NCBI GenBank assembly: GCA_947646735.1
Contig: CANTFK010000085.1
Span: 62,001 to 126,000 of the forward strand
DNA: 64,000 bases
Source of the DNA: Peronospora farinosa
Lineage: Eukaryota > Oomycota > Peronosporomycetes > Peronosporales > Peronosporaceae
Direction of reading: 5' to 3'
The position numbers were made by a program, and so were the translations under genes. The notes beneath the pieces were generated by a model. It saw only the letters and a program-made list of their open reading frames with translations. It did no database searches and was not told the DNA's origin. Of the stretch, positions 10,540 through 20,193 are shown piece by piece; positions within the stretch are counted from its first letter, which is position 1; each line of letters begins with the position of its first letter.

Positions 10540-13500
10540 ATTGTTGCATTTATGCATTTGTGGAGAAACACCCCGTGGAGATGGTCAATAAGTTAGATGA
10601 ATTGATTGGAAATACATCGGGCTTTTGCATTAATTCTGTTGCTGCTGTGGCCGATGCGTGTATACCTCATGTTAATTCCCGAGAAGAGACTATGATGACA
10701 TTGGATTTATTACCGGGAGAGTCAAGAGGATACTGGAAACACCATGCCCCAAAAAAGTGGTTCAAGCAGGCCAAGGCCTCTGGAAAAGTTAACAATATTC
10801 GTGCGGATCTACTGTTTGATTCTGGTGCCGAGATATCTATTTTGGATATCGCCTTTGCTCGTAAGGCAGGCTGCCAGATCAACACAAGCGAGAAACAAGA
10901 GTGTGTGGGCATTGGAGAAGCAGTATACACCACGGAAGGGCGAACGAAGATCAAGATAACGCTGAATGGTGTATTAGTATACTTCTTCAATGTGTGGGTC
11001 GGGTCCATGACCGGCCAGGATGTGCTACTAGGGATGGACTTTATGGTGCTAGCTGGAATTCGTTTGGACATGGCGGATGGAACTATTTGCTTGCCAGACG
11101 AAGTTCGAATCCAGCTGACAGGTCGCAAGACCTTGTATAGTGGCCATATGTCGGAGGTCAAATTGGGCCAGTACGTGAATTTACCTGCGACAAAATATGT
11201 AGAGGTTCCGCTGAAGAGGGTTACGTCGGACCAGTGGAAATTATGGATGACCCGTGGAGACAGATGGGTAACTACGATGATCCAAGGACATGGACATCGT
11301 CAATTCTTGAGGGTCACCAATGTGAGTGACAAGGACCTGATCCTACACGAGGATACCAAGCTGGGCATTTGGCTGGCTAAGGACCGGGTTCCCCGGCCCC
11401 AATGATTCGTGTCAGTTGATTCTAGGAGATACGCTGAATGGAAAAATCTAGCCTACCAAGCAACCACCGACGAGGAGGATGCAGAAACCACTCAAGAAGA
11501 ATTGTATCAAGGTCCGATGGTCGAGAAACCTCAGTACACAACTCCAAAGAAGATGTTGCTACGGACGGGGACCCAAGTGCCGGTGGTTAACGTGGTGCAC
11601 GAGTCTGTTATGAGGGACCCTGTGTCATTACCATCAGATCAGGAGTCTGGAGGGGAGGCCCTCGATGGAGGTCAGCCAGCTAGAGCTAGCGTGGGCACGG
11701 AAGTCTCATCTAGGGATAGGACCGATATGGAGAGGGTCCACCTAGAGGGGGGTCCACCGATTATCAAGGCTGAAGTAGATACTCCCGATGACCAAGTCTG
11801 TGTTCACGAGAGTGGAGATTTATGTGCCGAGGATATCGACAAAAATTGTTCTGTTATCCTTGAGGTCACCCCATCCACGAACGAAGTTATGTTGGAAGAC
11901 ATCCAGATCCCAGACCCCGGTGATACCCCAAAGGAGGAGGTAGACCGCCTCCGCCAGATTATATGGAGAAAACGACATTTGCTGATGGGAAAAGGTAACG
12001 CATTACACCCGGCGGCTCGAGGAGCAGTGTGCGACATTGATGTTGGGAACGCACGGCCAATCGTCCAACGGGTACGGAAGGTGGCCCCTCAATTTAGGGA
12101 GAAGCTGGCAGACCTGATAAAAGGCCTCTTGTCATCCAAGATAATCCAGCATTCCACCTCCCCATGGGCCAGTCCAATTGTAATTATTGTTAAGAAGAAT
12201 GGGATGGATATAAGGCTGTGCATTGATTACCGGATGGTGAATGACTTAACGCGGCTTATAATGTACCCTATGCCTCTCGTGAATGAGTTGCTGGAAGACC
12301 TAGATAAGGCCCTGTGGTACTGCTCACTGGATATGGCTAGCGGTTTTTGGGTTGTCAGCATGACCGAACGAGCCCTTTTAATCTCGGCGTTTGTAACCCC
12401 GCTCGGATTGTTTGAGTAGAGACGGATGCCGTTTAAACTGAAGAATGCACCACAGATCTATCAGAGATTTTTGGATAATGCTCTGTTTGGATTCTTAACG
12501 ATTTCCTCGAAGCCCAACAATGAGAAACAGGATTGACCTGTTCGAAATAGGTCAACCTGAAGCGGACCACGAGGAGTCCATATTAGGACGCCGGTCTTAT
12601 ATCGATGATATATTTTGGTAACCTCTGGATCATGGGATGACCTATGCTTAAAAGTGGAAAGACTATTGGAGGTTGTGATAAGTGGAATTTATCGATCAGC
12701 GCGGTCAATAGTCCATGGGGATGTAAAAAAGTTGATTATTTTGGGCATCGAGTATCCGAGGAGGGGTTGGAGGCCCACCCTAAGGATCTTCAGTCATTGG
12801 TGGACTTACCGTTTCCCACCACCCTAAAAGCCATGCAGTCGTTTCTTGGAAGTCTCAATTACTATAGCCGGTTTCTAGAAGACTACGCGATTTATGCGTC
12901 CATATTGTACGAGCTAAGAGAAGTGGATTATCACGTGTTACGACGCCGGATGAGTGGGACTGAGGGAACCCAGAGGAGTGACCAGGAGGAAGACCGATGG
13001 ACTCGGGTGCAGGTGGCCTTTGCGACATTGAAGAATAAGATCGCCAACGCCCCAATCCTCCGTCATTCTGATCCTGGCCGAGAACCGGTCGTCATCGTTT
13101 ATGCCAGTGAGTAGGCCATCTCGGCATCCCTGGTGCAGGAATATGAAGGGGTGTATATGCCGGTAACTTTCACGTGTCGAACTTTGAAGCCAAACGAGAT
13201 CAACTATGGCTTGGTGACAAGGAAGTGTTAGCGTTATTGCGGATATTGGACCTCTGCTATAAATTGCTGGCTACCCGTCCAAGCAAGGTCCTAAATCGAC
13301 ATTCCACGTTAGCGTGGTTGGTCCGGTCACCAGGTCTTCAGAGCCGCCTTGGAAATTGGGCTGCACTCCTGTCTCAATGGACGTTAGAAGTGGTTAAGTG
13401 CAAGCGGGGCGAGGATTAAATACTGGGGACATTGGCAGCCAGCATAACTCCTCGCGAAAACGTGGACTCCATCTTGTCTTCAATTACCCCTAGGAAACAC

Positions 13501-14809
13501 CCCCGCCAAACTATCACGGTGGTTCCCCCTACGGTTGAGCCCGAGGAAAGCCTGTATGTGGTCAGTTTTGATGGGTCTGCACGAGTTAAGCGTAGAGGAG
13601 GGGCCTGCAGTGCTATTGTGTGGCAACTCCCGGAATGGACGGTGGTCTCCGCTGCTTCCCGATATTTGACCGAAGCGACGGTAAATGAGGCAGAGTATGA
13701 AGGCCTATTGTTGGGCTTCCTTCTACTGTAGAACCTGGAGCGTAGACGTCTGGTGGTATGTGGAGATTCTAATCTGGTCGTGCGACAGTGCGAGGAGAAA
13801 TCGAGTGTAAGGCGCAGGGCCTGACAGTACGACGGGCGAAGGCTCTGGAAAAACTCAGGTCCTGGCCTGTTCACGAGTTTCTACACATGAAGCGCGAATG
13901 GAACCAAAGTTCAGACCGACTTGCTAACGCGGCTTTGCACCAGCAACAGGGTGTCGATATAGTGCCGGAAGAAGAGTTCAAGGACCTCGAAGCAATCAAC
14001 CGTCTATCTGAGCTTTTTATACCCAAGGACTAGAACCATGCATTGCGAGTTACAGCTGTTACGAGATCCCGGGACCTATCCAGAATACCGACGGAAGTCT
14101 TTCAAGAGGAAGTGGTGCAACGGATAAGGATCGAACGAATTGCAGCAGCCCAAGATGAAGAGATGTGGATACGTGATTTAAAAGTATACCTACGGGGTAA
14201 TTGGAGTAGTTGATCGATAGAGGTGGCAGTTACGTGTGGAAAGATTGAGATGAGCTACGCTTTGGATGATGACGAACTTCTTTTGTAATGCCCTTACCAG
14301 GGAACAATCGACGCGGACCGTGATGGGTTGATTCGGCTAGTTATACCTGAAAGTCTACAACAAGACTTTCTACACCACTACCATACGAGTCTAAAAGGGG
14401 GACACCAGGGAATTGGCCGTACATACCAACGGATCCGGAAACATTTCCATTGGAAAGGCTTATTCCGGAGTGTTCAGCGCTATGTTGGCACTTGCGTGGA
14501 CTGTGAGACTGGCAAAGGTAGACCCACCTTGCGAGGGAGGACCCCAGGAAACATTCAAGCTACCTACCCGTTCCAAGTTATCGCGATGGACCATATCCTA
14601 TCGTTGCCCAAGTCGTTCAAGGGTAATACAGAGCTGTTGATTTGGGTGGACCTGTTTACGGGATATGTGATTGCCAAGGCTAGCTTGTCGAGGTCGGCCC
14701 AAACCGTGGCAGAAGGATACGAAGAGTGCGTGTTCCGTCGATTTGGGGACAGTGAGGCGCTCCGTCACGACTGAGAACCCAGTTTCATGACAGATTTCTA
14801 TCGCGCCTT
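10494..14809 (+). pseudogene. RE-D pol relic, truncated in integrase
   Basis: The -1 frame continues from the recoding signal into LERSPGLNLVRAERS and then protease (LLFDSGAEISI at about 10,810-10,845, open to TGA 11,403-11,405). The linker and RT are open from 11,409 to TAG 12,417-12,419 and contain CDIDVGNA and LDMASGFW. RT then breaks up: the catalytic YIDDI near 12,600 is followed by a frame change. The tether, second RNase H (VVSFDGSAR near 13,560-13,590) and integrase (HHYHTSLKGGHQGIG near 14,365) follow with stops at about 13,112, 13,417 and 13,729. Sequence ends at 14,809 inside the integrase core, abutting an LTR. Several defects are shared with RE1, and the copy is dead. Confidence 0.88.
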
Positions 14810-15911
14810 TGTGGTGAAGTGCTTTTTTGCGATATGGGGACCCCAGAATCTAGTTGGATTCGGAGTATAGACCGTGGGTCAGGGACAGGAGACCAGAGAG
14901 ACAGGGGCCTTGAAGGGGAGCGACCGTTGGTGGAGAACAATCCGCAGGACCCACAGAAGAAAAATCAGTATCAGGGTACTGGTTAACTGGTACCGAAGGG
15001 AGTTGACCATGGCCTTTCATTGATCTACCTGGCCCCTCGTTGGTAGACCATGGTCCCTCATTGGTCGACTTGGTCCCTCATCAGTCGAACCGGCCCATCG
15101 TTGGTAGACCTGGGTCCCTCATCGGTCGACCCGGTCCCTCGTTGGTCAACCTGGTCCCTCATCGGCCGACCTGGGTCCCTCATTGGTCGACCTCTACCCT
15201 TCGGGGTTCAGCCACTCCGGACCAGTTAATACAAGGATCAGACTAGTCGACGCAAGGAATCAGAGCTTCAGGCAAGGATAGAGTAAAGGAGTTAAAAGGA
15301 TAGGAATATATTAAATACTACTCACTTTGCGATCTACGTGGCACGAATCCGTCACCCAAGAAGAACTTGCTCTAAGTTACTCACTGTTCCGGGAAGGGAT
15401 ATATTTTGGCCCCCGTCGAAGACAGTTGTGTAGCGAAGTTCAAGGGCGAATAGAGCTCCAGGATACATTTGGCCTTTGAGGTTGTTCGAGTAGCAACACC
15501 CCCCCCCCCCCCAGACCCGCTATTGGAAGCGGCCTCCCTTACCTCACGGTCCGGGAGCAAAGTAGAGGTCAGGTGGTTAATACCCTGAAACACGAAGGAA
15601 AAGGTCAGGAACGACAAGCTCCCTGAAGGATTTGGCTTCAAGTCCACTCTCGACAAGGTCGATCGAGTGGCCACCTACCGGCCCACCGAGTGAAGCATAT
15701 CCACTCGAGGCCCCCCAGGTCTACCTCCCTCAAGGCAGACGTCTACATCTTCACCAAGTCCTCCGAAGAGTGCAACCCGCCAGCCGACGGGTACACAAGG
15801 TGAGAGAAGGTCCATACGCGGCATCGGGGTACCCCCTCCGACAGTCGGCAGTCCGGCACAGTGAGTGTTTTGGGGCCTCATCATACAATTTTGAGAACCC
15901 ACTCCACCACA
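14810..15911 (+). repeat. LTR-c (1,102 bp), hybrid-flank LTR
   Basis: It starts TGTGGTGAAGTGC and ends CCACCACA. It belongs to the same subfamily as the LTR at 40,969-42,363. Its flanks do not match: cctt on the left (RE-D integrase) and ctat on the right (non-autonomous element). The right flank completes the target site whose other half lies beside LTR-d at 42,364. It includes a GACC/GTCGACC-rich minisatellite (about 15,003-15,200), a C-run near 15,500 and the palindrome GGGGTACCCC at 15,826-15,835. Confidence 0.85.
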
Positions 15912-16473
15912 CTATCAGATAAAAAGACATCGTCATAAGCTTTAGCTTTTGGTTGGTTACCATTCGACAGAATTCAATTTTACTTCAGATACACGCGTCG
16001 AATTCTTTCTTCCGAATCAAATCTCTGGCCTCCAGACGTTAAGGACATCGACCGCGTCTACAAAGAAAACAGCACCATTCGAGCCTGAGATGGTTCTTTA
16101 TGTGGTTAGTGTAACGGGATAAGGTCCCGTTACCATCTTACACTATAAGGGCGTTGAGGAAACGCTCTTAATAAACTCGTAAATATAACTCTGTTTTAAT
16201 TTTTGTTTTGTTTTACTTTGCAGTAGGTGTAAATGTTCTCCCTAGCTCATGGGAACCACTCAAAATGGAAGTCAACTTATTACTGGTTAATTATTGGGTC
16301 TGGTACCCCAATAATAAACCAATAACAAAATGACGCGCAGTATCCGCTAATCGAATACTGTCCTATGCCTTCTTATGTAGTTATGTATTATTCCTATAAT
16401 TACTGATGCACTAGATTGCCCCATTACAGTTAGTTTAGATGGGTCTGCACGAGTTAAGCGCGGAGGCGGGGCC
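15912..16473 (+). mobile_element. Right part of non-autonomous LTR element, internal region
   Basis: This segment continues from ctatcagat directly after LTR-c and matches 17,563-18,124 closely, so it is a second copy of the same internal region. It carries a nested solo LTR (16,110-16,428). It ends with a short scrap matching the second RNase H of the Gypsy elements (Asp-Gly-Ser-Ala-Arg-Val-Lys frame, about 16,436-16,473), immediately before the LTR at 16,474. I see no coding capacity. Confidence 0.75.
16110..16428. repeat. 319-bp solo LTR with 5-bp TSD gttag
   Basis: Ends are TGTAACGGG and CCATTACA. The duplicated target gttag lies at 16,105-16,109 and 16,429-16,433. A 5-bp TSD with these ends suggests a Ty1/Copia-type LTR, which is inference. 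An essentially identical copy with the same flanks is at 17,761-18,079. Confidence 0.85.
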
Positions 16474-17113
16474 TGTAGACGGGCACTTCTACAAAGTTGT
16501 CTCGTACTACTTAGCACACACATTTAGCACAAGCGAGGAAGCGGTTAGTCCGTCTTACCTTCGCATGCAAGGGTGGTTGGGAGGTTGGTCGACTGCTTAG
16601 ACAGTCGTACCACCAGTTGCCTCTCGCTTGAGCGAGAGTGCAACGAACTTCCAAACAACAAGTCAACGACGTCACGCAGAAGCTTTTACAGCTTCTCGTG
16701 CGCGGTGCTTTTGATTTGGCAAATTCAAGACTGATTTATATTTAATAGATTTTAACTAAATATAAATCTAACTACTGATTGGTTAAGATGTAATGATGGG
16801 TGCCATCACTATAGATGTGCATTCCAACGTGCGAGCTTGAATATATTTAAGCTTGCTCAATGACGTAACTGACTGACGTCATTTGATGACGCCTAGTCCC
16901 AGCTGGGCGTCATCTCCATCGATGTAAACACAACTAGTGTATATCACATACACCATGTATCACACCCTTGCGTAGTGTATATCACATACGCAAGGGTGTG
17001 ATGCATGGTGTGACTCACCCGAGCGATAGGTCTTAAGTACTTACGTACCTTTTTCGACCTTCCCGTTAAGTATCGCATACTTAACGGACTCGTGTAACTA
17101 TTAGCCCGTTACA
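16474..17113 (+). repeat. LTR2 of non-autonomous LTR element (640 bp)
   Basis: It starts TGTAGACGGGCAC and ends AGCCCGTTACA, so the ends are imperfect inverted repeats. Related copies are at 18,125-18,711 (truncated) and 42,817-43,351 (reverse). It is followed by TGCCGAGCCCCAGCC, the start of the internal region. Direct and inverted motifs with GACGTCA occur near 16,860-16,890, and TGTATATCACATAC words recur at 16,936-16,990. Confidence 0.8.
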
Positions 17114-18124
17114 TGCCGAGCCCCAGCCTTACGCCACTGACCCTCTTATTGCTTATACAGGCACCTACAGTCTTACTGGAAGCTCATCCCTGCAAAGTGT
17201 GGAGAAGTGGCTCGGAAATTTCGGCTAAGTCCGTAAAATAATCCGATCGATCAATCCAGAGCCAAGTTGTTGGGACTGTCGTGACACAACAACGGTCGGA
17301 TCCCTGTCACACAACTGCCGATACAAGGATAGTGACTGATGCGGATCAGAGTCGGGGATAATTGTGATTAAAGTTGTCGCGATCGCGATGCGCACCTGAT
17401 CATTGATCCGCATCAGATCGATCACCAGTCGACATGCGATCCGCATCAAATCAATATCCGTATGCCGATCGATCAGATGCTTGATATACGCGGTCTGGGA
17501 GGTGTTTAGGGTTAACTCGGTAAGGACACAACATTTAATCATTTCGATACATGTGACATATTCTATCAGATTAAAAAACATCGTCATAAGCTTTAGCTTT
17601 TGGTTGGTTACCATTCGACAGAATTCAATTTTACTTCAGATACACGCGTCGAATTCTTTCTTCCGAATCAAATCTCTGGCCTCCAGACGTTAAGGACATC
17701 GACCGCGTCTACAAAGAAAACAGCACCATTCGAGCCTGAGATGGTTCTTTATGTGGTTAGTGTAACGGGATAAGGTCCCGTTACCATCTTACACTATAAG
17801 GGCGTTGAGGAAACGCTCTTAATAAACTCGTAAATATAACTCTGTTTTAATTTTTGTTTTGTTTTACTTTGCAGTAGGTGTAAATGTTCTCCCTAGCTCA
17901 TGGGAACCACTCAAAATGGAAGTCAACTTATTACTGGTTAATTATTGGGTCTGGTACCCCAATAATAAACCAATAACAAAATGACGCGCAGTATCCGCTA
18001 ATCGAATACTGTCCTATGCCTTCTTATGTAGTTATGTATTATTCCTATAATTACTGATGCACTAGATTGCCCCATTACAGTTAGTTTAGATGGGTCTGCA
18101 CGAGTTAAGCGCGGAGGCGGGGCC
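17114..18124 (+). mobile_element. Internal region of non-autonomous LTR element
   Basis: About 1 kb lies between LTR2 and LTR3, or about 690 bp without the nested solo LTR. It holds no gag or pol frame. A GATC/ATCGATC-rich stretch (17,340-17,480) gives a long antisense reading frame (17,225-17,614) that looks like a by-product of the repeat. The uninterrupted sequence gacatattctatcagat at 17,554-17,570 is the empty site for the RE-C insertion seen split at 15,912 and 42,363. Length and lack of coding suggest a TRIM/LARD-like element. Confidence 0.7.
17761..18079. repeat. Second copy of the 319-bp solo LTR
   Basis: Same ends and same gttag flanks (17,756-17,760 and 18,080-18,084) as the copy at 16,110-16,428. 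Because both the LTR and its flanks are duplicated, it was copied with the surrounding element and not inserted twice. Confidence 0.85.
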
Positions 18125-18711
18125 TGTAGACGGGCACTTCTACAAAGTTGTCTCGTACTACTTACCACACACCTTTGGCCAAGCTGCGTGATGAAGCGAT
18201 TAAACCGTCTTACCTCCTCGTGTGGGGGTGGTAATGTTTCGGTGCCGAAGCGCTGTACCAAACGTTGACGGTCGCCAAAGCGAAACACGCAACGACATTC
18301 TGAGACAAGGGATTCACTAACGACACGCAGAAGCTTATTCATCTTCTGGTGCGCAGTGAGATATGTTTAGCAAATTCAAGACTGACTTATATTAATAGAA
18401 AATTATTGAATATATATCTAACAACTGATTGGCTAATGTAACGATCGGATACGCGTCTCTTTAGAAGCGTATTCCTACGTGAGACTTACATATATTTAAG
18501 CTCGCTGATGACGTCCGTCTGTAACGTCACCATGAGGCCTAGCTCCATTTGGGCGTCATCCCCGTCGAATGTGAGTTTACTAATGGATATCACATCCACG
18601 AGGGTGGGTCACATTAATGTGCCTTACACAAGTGGGTGGTCTAAGGTACCACGTACCCTTTTAGAGCTCCTCGTTGAGTATCATATACTTAACGGACTCG
18701 TGTAACTATTA
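18125..18711 (+). repeat. LTR3 of non-autonomous element, 3' end missing
   Basis: It begins TGTAGACGGGCACTTC after the same RNase H scrap that precedes LTR2. It matches LTR1 (42,817-43,351, reverse) more closely than LTR2. It stops after GTAACTATTA, about 10 bp short of the expected end, and joins a reverse-transcriptase fragment. This marks a rearrangement breakpoint. Confidence 0.75.
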
Positions 18712-18807
18712 TGAGGCGTGTCAGCTCGTTCACCATCCGGTAATCGATACACAGTCTTATATCCACTTCATTCTTCTTGACGATGATCACAATTGGGCTG
18801 GCCCATG
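18712..18807 (-). pseudogene. Fragment of Gypsy reverse transcriptase
   Basis: About 96 bp match the RT region of RE1 near 4,670-4,765, encoding the stretch ending in the SPIVIIVKKN-type and LCIDYR-type motifs on the minus strand. Both edges are abrupt. It is an isolated scrap. Confidence 0.8.
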
Positions 18808-19090
18808 CTAAAGGCCCTTCAGGTGTCGGATTCCGCGTGGCCGTGGCTTACCCAATATCGGTTGCCTTTCGTGCCTCATCCTGGAACTTTAGTACCTCGC
18901 CTCGAGGGTAAGTTTAGTCCACACTCTCAGGTCTCCCTTTAACCACAAACATTCGTTCTCTTCGACCCTATTTTTTGTGCGTCTGTCCATCTTCCATCTC
19001 CTCTGCCATACTTTTCTGTTTCCAGGTGATCTTTTCAGTCTTCCTTCTTCGTCTTCGTTTTCTATACATCGAAATCGTGAAAGGTCGAGG
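18808..19090. other. Unassigned sequence
   Basis: No repeat partner in this window and no convincing gene. A minus-strand frame of 76 codons (18,889-19,119) is Arg/Glu-rich and runs into the minisatellite. I would not call it a gene. Confidence 0.4.
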
Positions 19091-19259
19091 TCCTCCCATA
19101 AGAGACTCAGGTCTACCAATGAGGAACCGAGCCTACCACCGAGGGACCCGGTCTACCAACGAGGGACCGAGCATATCACTAAGGGAACCGGTCTACCAGG
19201 CAGGAGCCGGGTCGACCACTGAGGGACCAGGTCTACCAGCAAGAGACCGGGTCGACCAA
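19091..19259. repeat. GACCAATGAGGGACC minisatellite, left block
   Basis: Units of about 20-21 bp contain accaatgagggacc and gggtctacc words. The same vocabulary occurs in LTR-d (about 41,998-42,170) and, reversed, in LTR-c. The last 38 bp (about 19,221-19,259) recurs just right of the mitochondrial insert, so the insert splits one array. Confidence 0.8.
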
Positions 19260-19453
19260 TTTACCAGAAAATTCAGAATTAAAAACTTTAGGGTAATAAA
19301 AATTAATTTCGGTTTTTAAACTTTTAAGCAAATACCTTTTCGTTGAGGACATTTTTTTAAAGCTGGACTTTTATTTCTTTTTTTTTGTTTAAACGTTTTT
19401 GTTTTTTTAAAAATAATTGATTAATTGTCGATGACATAGGATTTTATTATTAT

Positions 19454-19526
19454 TGAATAATAACGGACTCGAACCGCTAACATTTTCGGAGTAAACGAAA
19501 TACTCTACCAATTGAGATAATTATTC
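19454..19526 (-). tRNA. tRNA-Val (UAC), mitochondrial type, in NUMT
   Basis: On the minus strand the acceptor GAATAAT (19,520-19,526) pairs with ATTATTC (19,455-19,461), with discriminator A at 19,454. The D-arm contains AATTGGTA. The anticodon stem TTTCG/CGAAA encloses the loop TTTACTC, giving anticodon TAC (valine). The T-arm is AGCGG-TTCGAGT-CCGTT. The fold is complete at 73 nt. It is probably inactive in the nucleus because it sits in transferred DNA and lacks good internal A/B boxes; this last point is inference. Confidence 0.85.
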
Positions 19527-19698
19527 TTTGGGCCTAAGGGTGATTTGAGGATTAATTCCTATATTTTTACAAATTTTCTTAGATTGAAATTCATTGATAC
19601 CATATAATATAGTTAATGAATATAAAATACTTATTGAATCTGAAATTGTTTTATTAAAAATATATAACATAATAGATTTTATCTATATACCATATAAA

Positions 19699-19866
19699 AT
19701 GATAGAAAAAAAAATCCCACAACACCGTCACAACGTCAAACATTTTTATTAAAAAAAAATAATTTAACTCAAATTTTTAAAATTAAATCTTTAACAAAAG
19801 GTTTCAAACGTGCTAACGGTAAAAATAATCAAGGTAAAATAACTGTAAGACACCGCGGAGGGGGTC
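19699..19866 (+). pseudogene. rpl2: Mitochondrial rpl2 5' fragment in NUMT
   Basis: A frame from about 19,716 encodes PTTPSQRQTFLL followed by LTKGFKRANGKNNQGK and ITVRHRGGG, a clear match to the N-terminal part of ribosomal protein L2. The likely ATG at 19,699-19,701 is out of frame by one base because of the A-run at 19,706-19,714. This fits decay by a one-base loss after transfer. The gene is cut at about 19,866 by minisatellite. Confidence 0.8.
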
Positions 19867-20055
19867 AAATCAATGAGGGACCAGGTCTACCAGCAAGAGA
19901 CCGGGTCGACCAATGAGGAACCGTGTCGACCAATGAGGAACCGGGTCAACCAATGAGGAACCGTGTCGACCAATGAGGGACCCAGGTCTACCAATGAGGA
20001 ACCGTGTCGACCAATGAGGGACCCAGGTCTACCAATGAGGGACCGGGTCTACCTT
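19867..20055. repeat. GACCAATGAGGAACC minisatellite, right block
   Basis: Regular 20-21 bp units alternate tgtcgaccaatgaggaacc and aggtctaccaatgagggacc. This is the continuation of the array at 19,091-19,259 beyond the NUMT. It lies just beyond the 3' end of the RE-C chromodomain, where the RE-C 3' LTR would be expected. Confidence 0.8.
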
Positions 20056-20077
20056 CCAAGAAACTTGCTACCGTCTG

Positions 20078-20193
20078 CTAGTTTTCATGGCTTTGCATTA
20101 CTTCGAAGCGGTTATGGCTTGTCTTCTTGCGCTCGAAGTCCCGGAGAAAAGCTCCGCAATTCAGATCCACTTCGTCCACCCACGAGGGGTCAG
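20078..20193 (-). pseudogene. 3' end of RE-C pol (end of chromodomain), cut off by RE-B
   Basis: The minus strand encodes PSWVDEVDLNCGAFLRDFER and then NRFEVMQSHEN before the stop, the end of the chromodomain. It continues the frame left at 33,371 after WKGHPD once RE-B (20,194-33,370) is removed. The shared tcag at 20,190-20,193 and 33,371-33,374 is the RE-B target duplication. Confidence 0.9.

Larger units (their letters stand above)
19260..19866. other. Nuclear mitochondrial DNA insert (NUMT)
   Basis: About 600 bp is abruptly AT-rich compared with both flanks. It carries a mitochondrial-type tRNA-Val on the minus strand and the 5' part of ribosomal protein L2 on the plus strand. Both junctions fall inside the same minisatellite. 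The left edge follows gtcgaccaat and the right edge is near the conserved RHRGGG codons of rpl2. Such gene content in Phytophthora-like mitochondrial DNA supports an oomycete origin. Confidence 0.85.

Noticed and set aside
17225..17614. 129-codon minus-strand frame, also seen at 42,232-42,705
   Set aside because: It arises from GATC/ATCGATC repeats, crosses element borders and has no domain.
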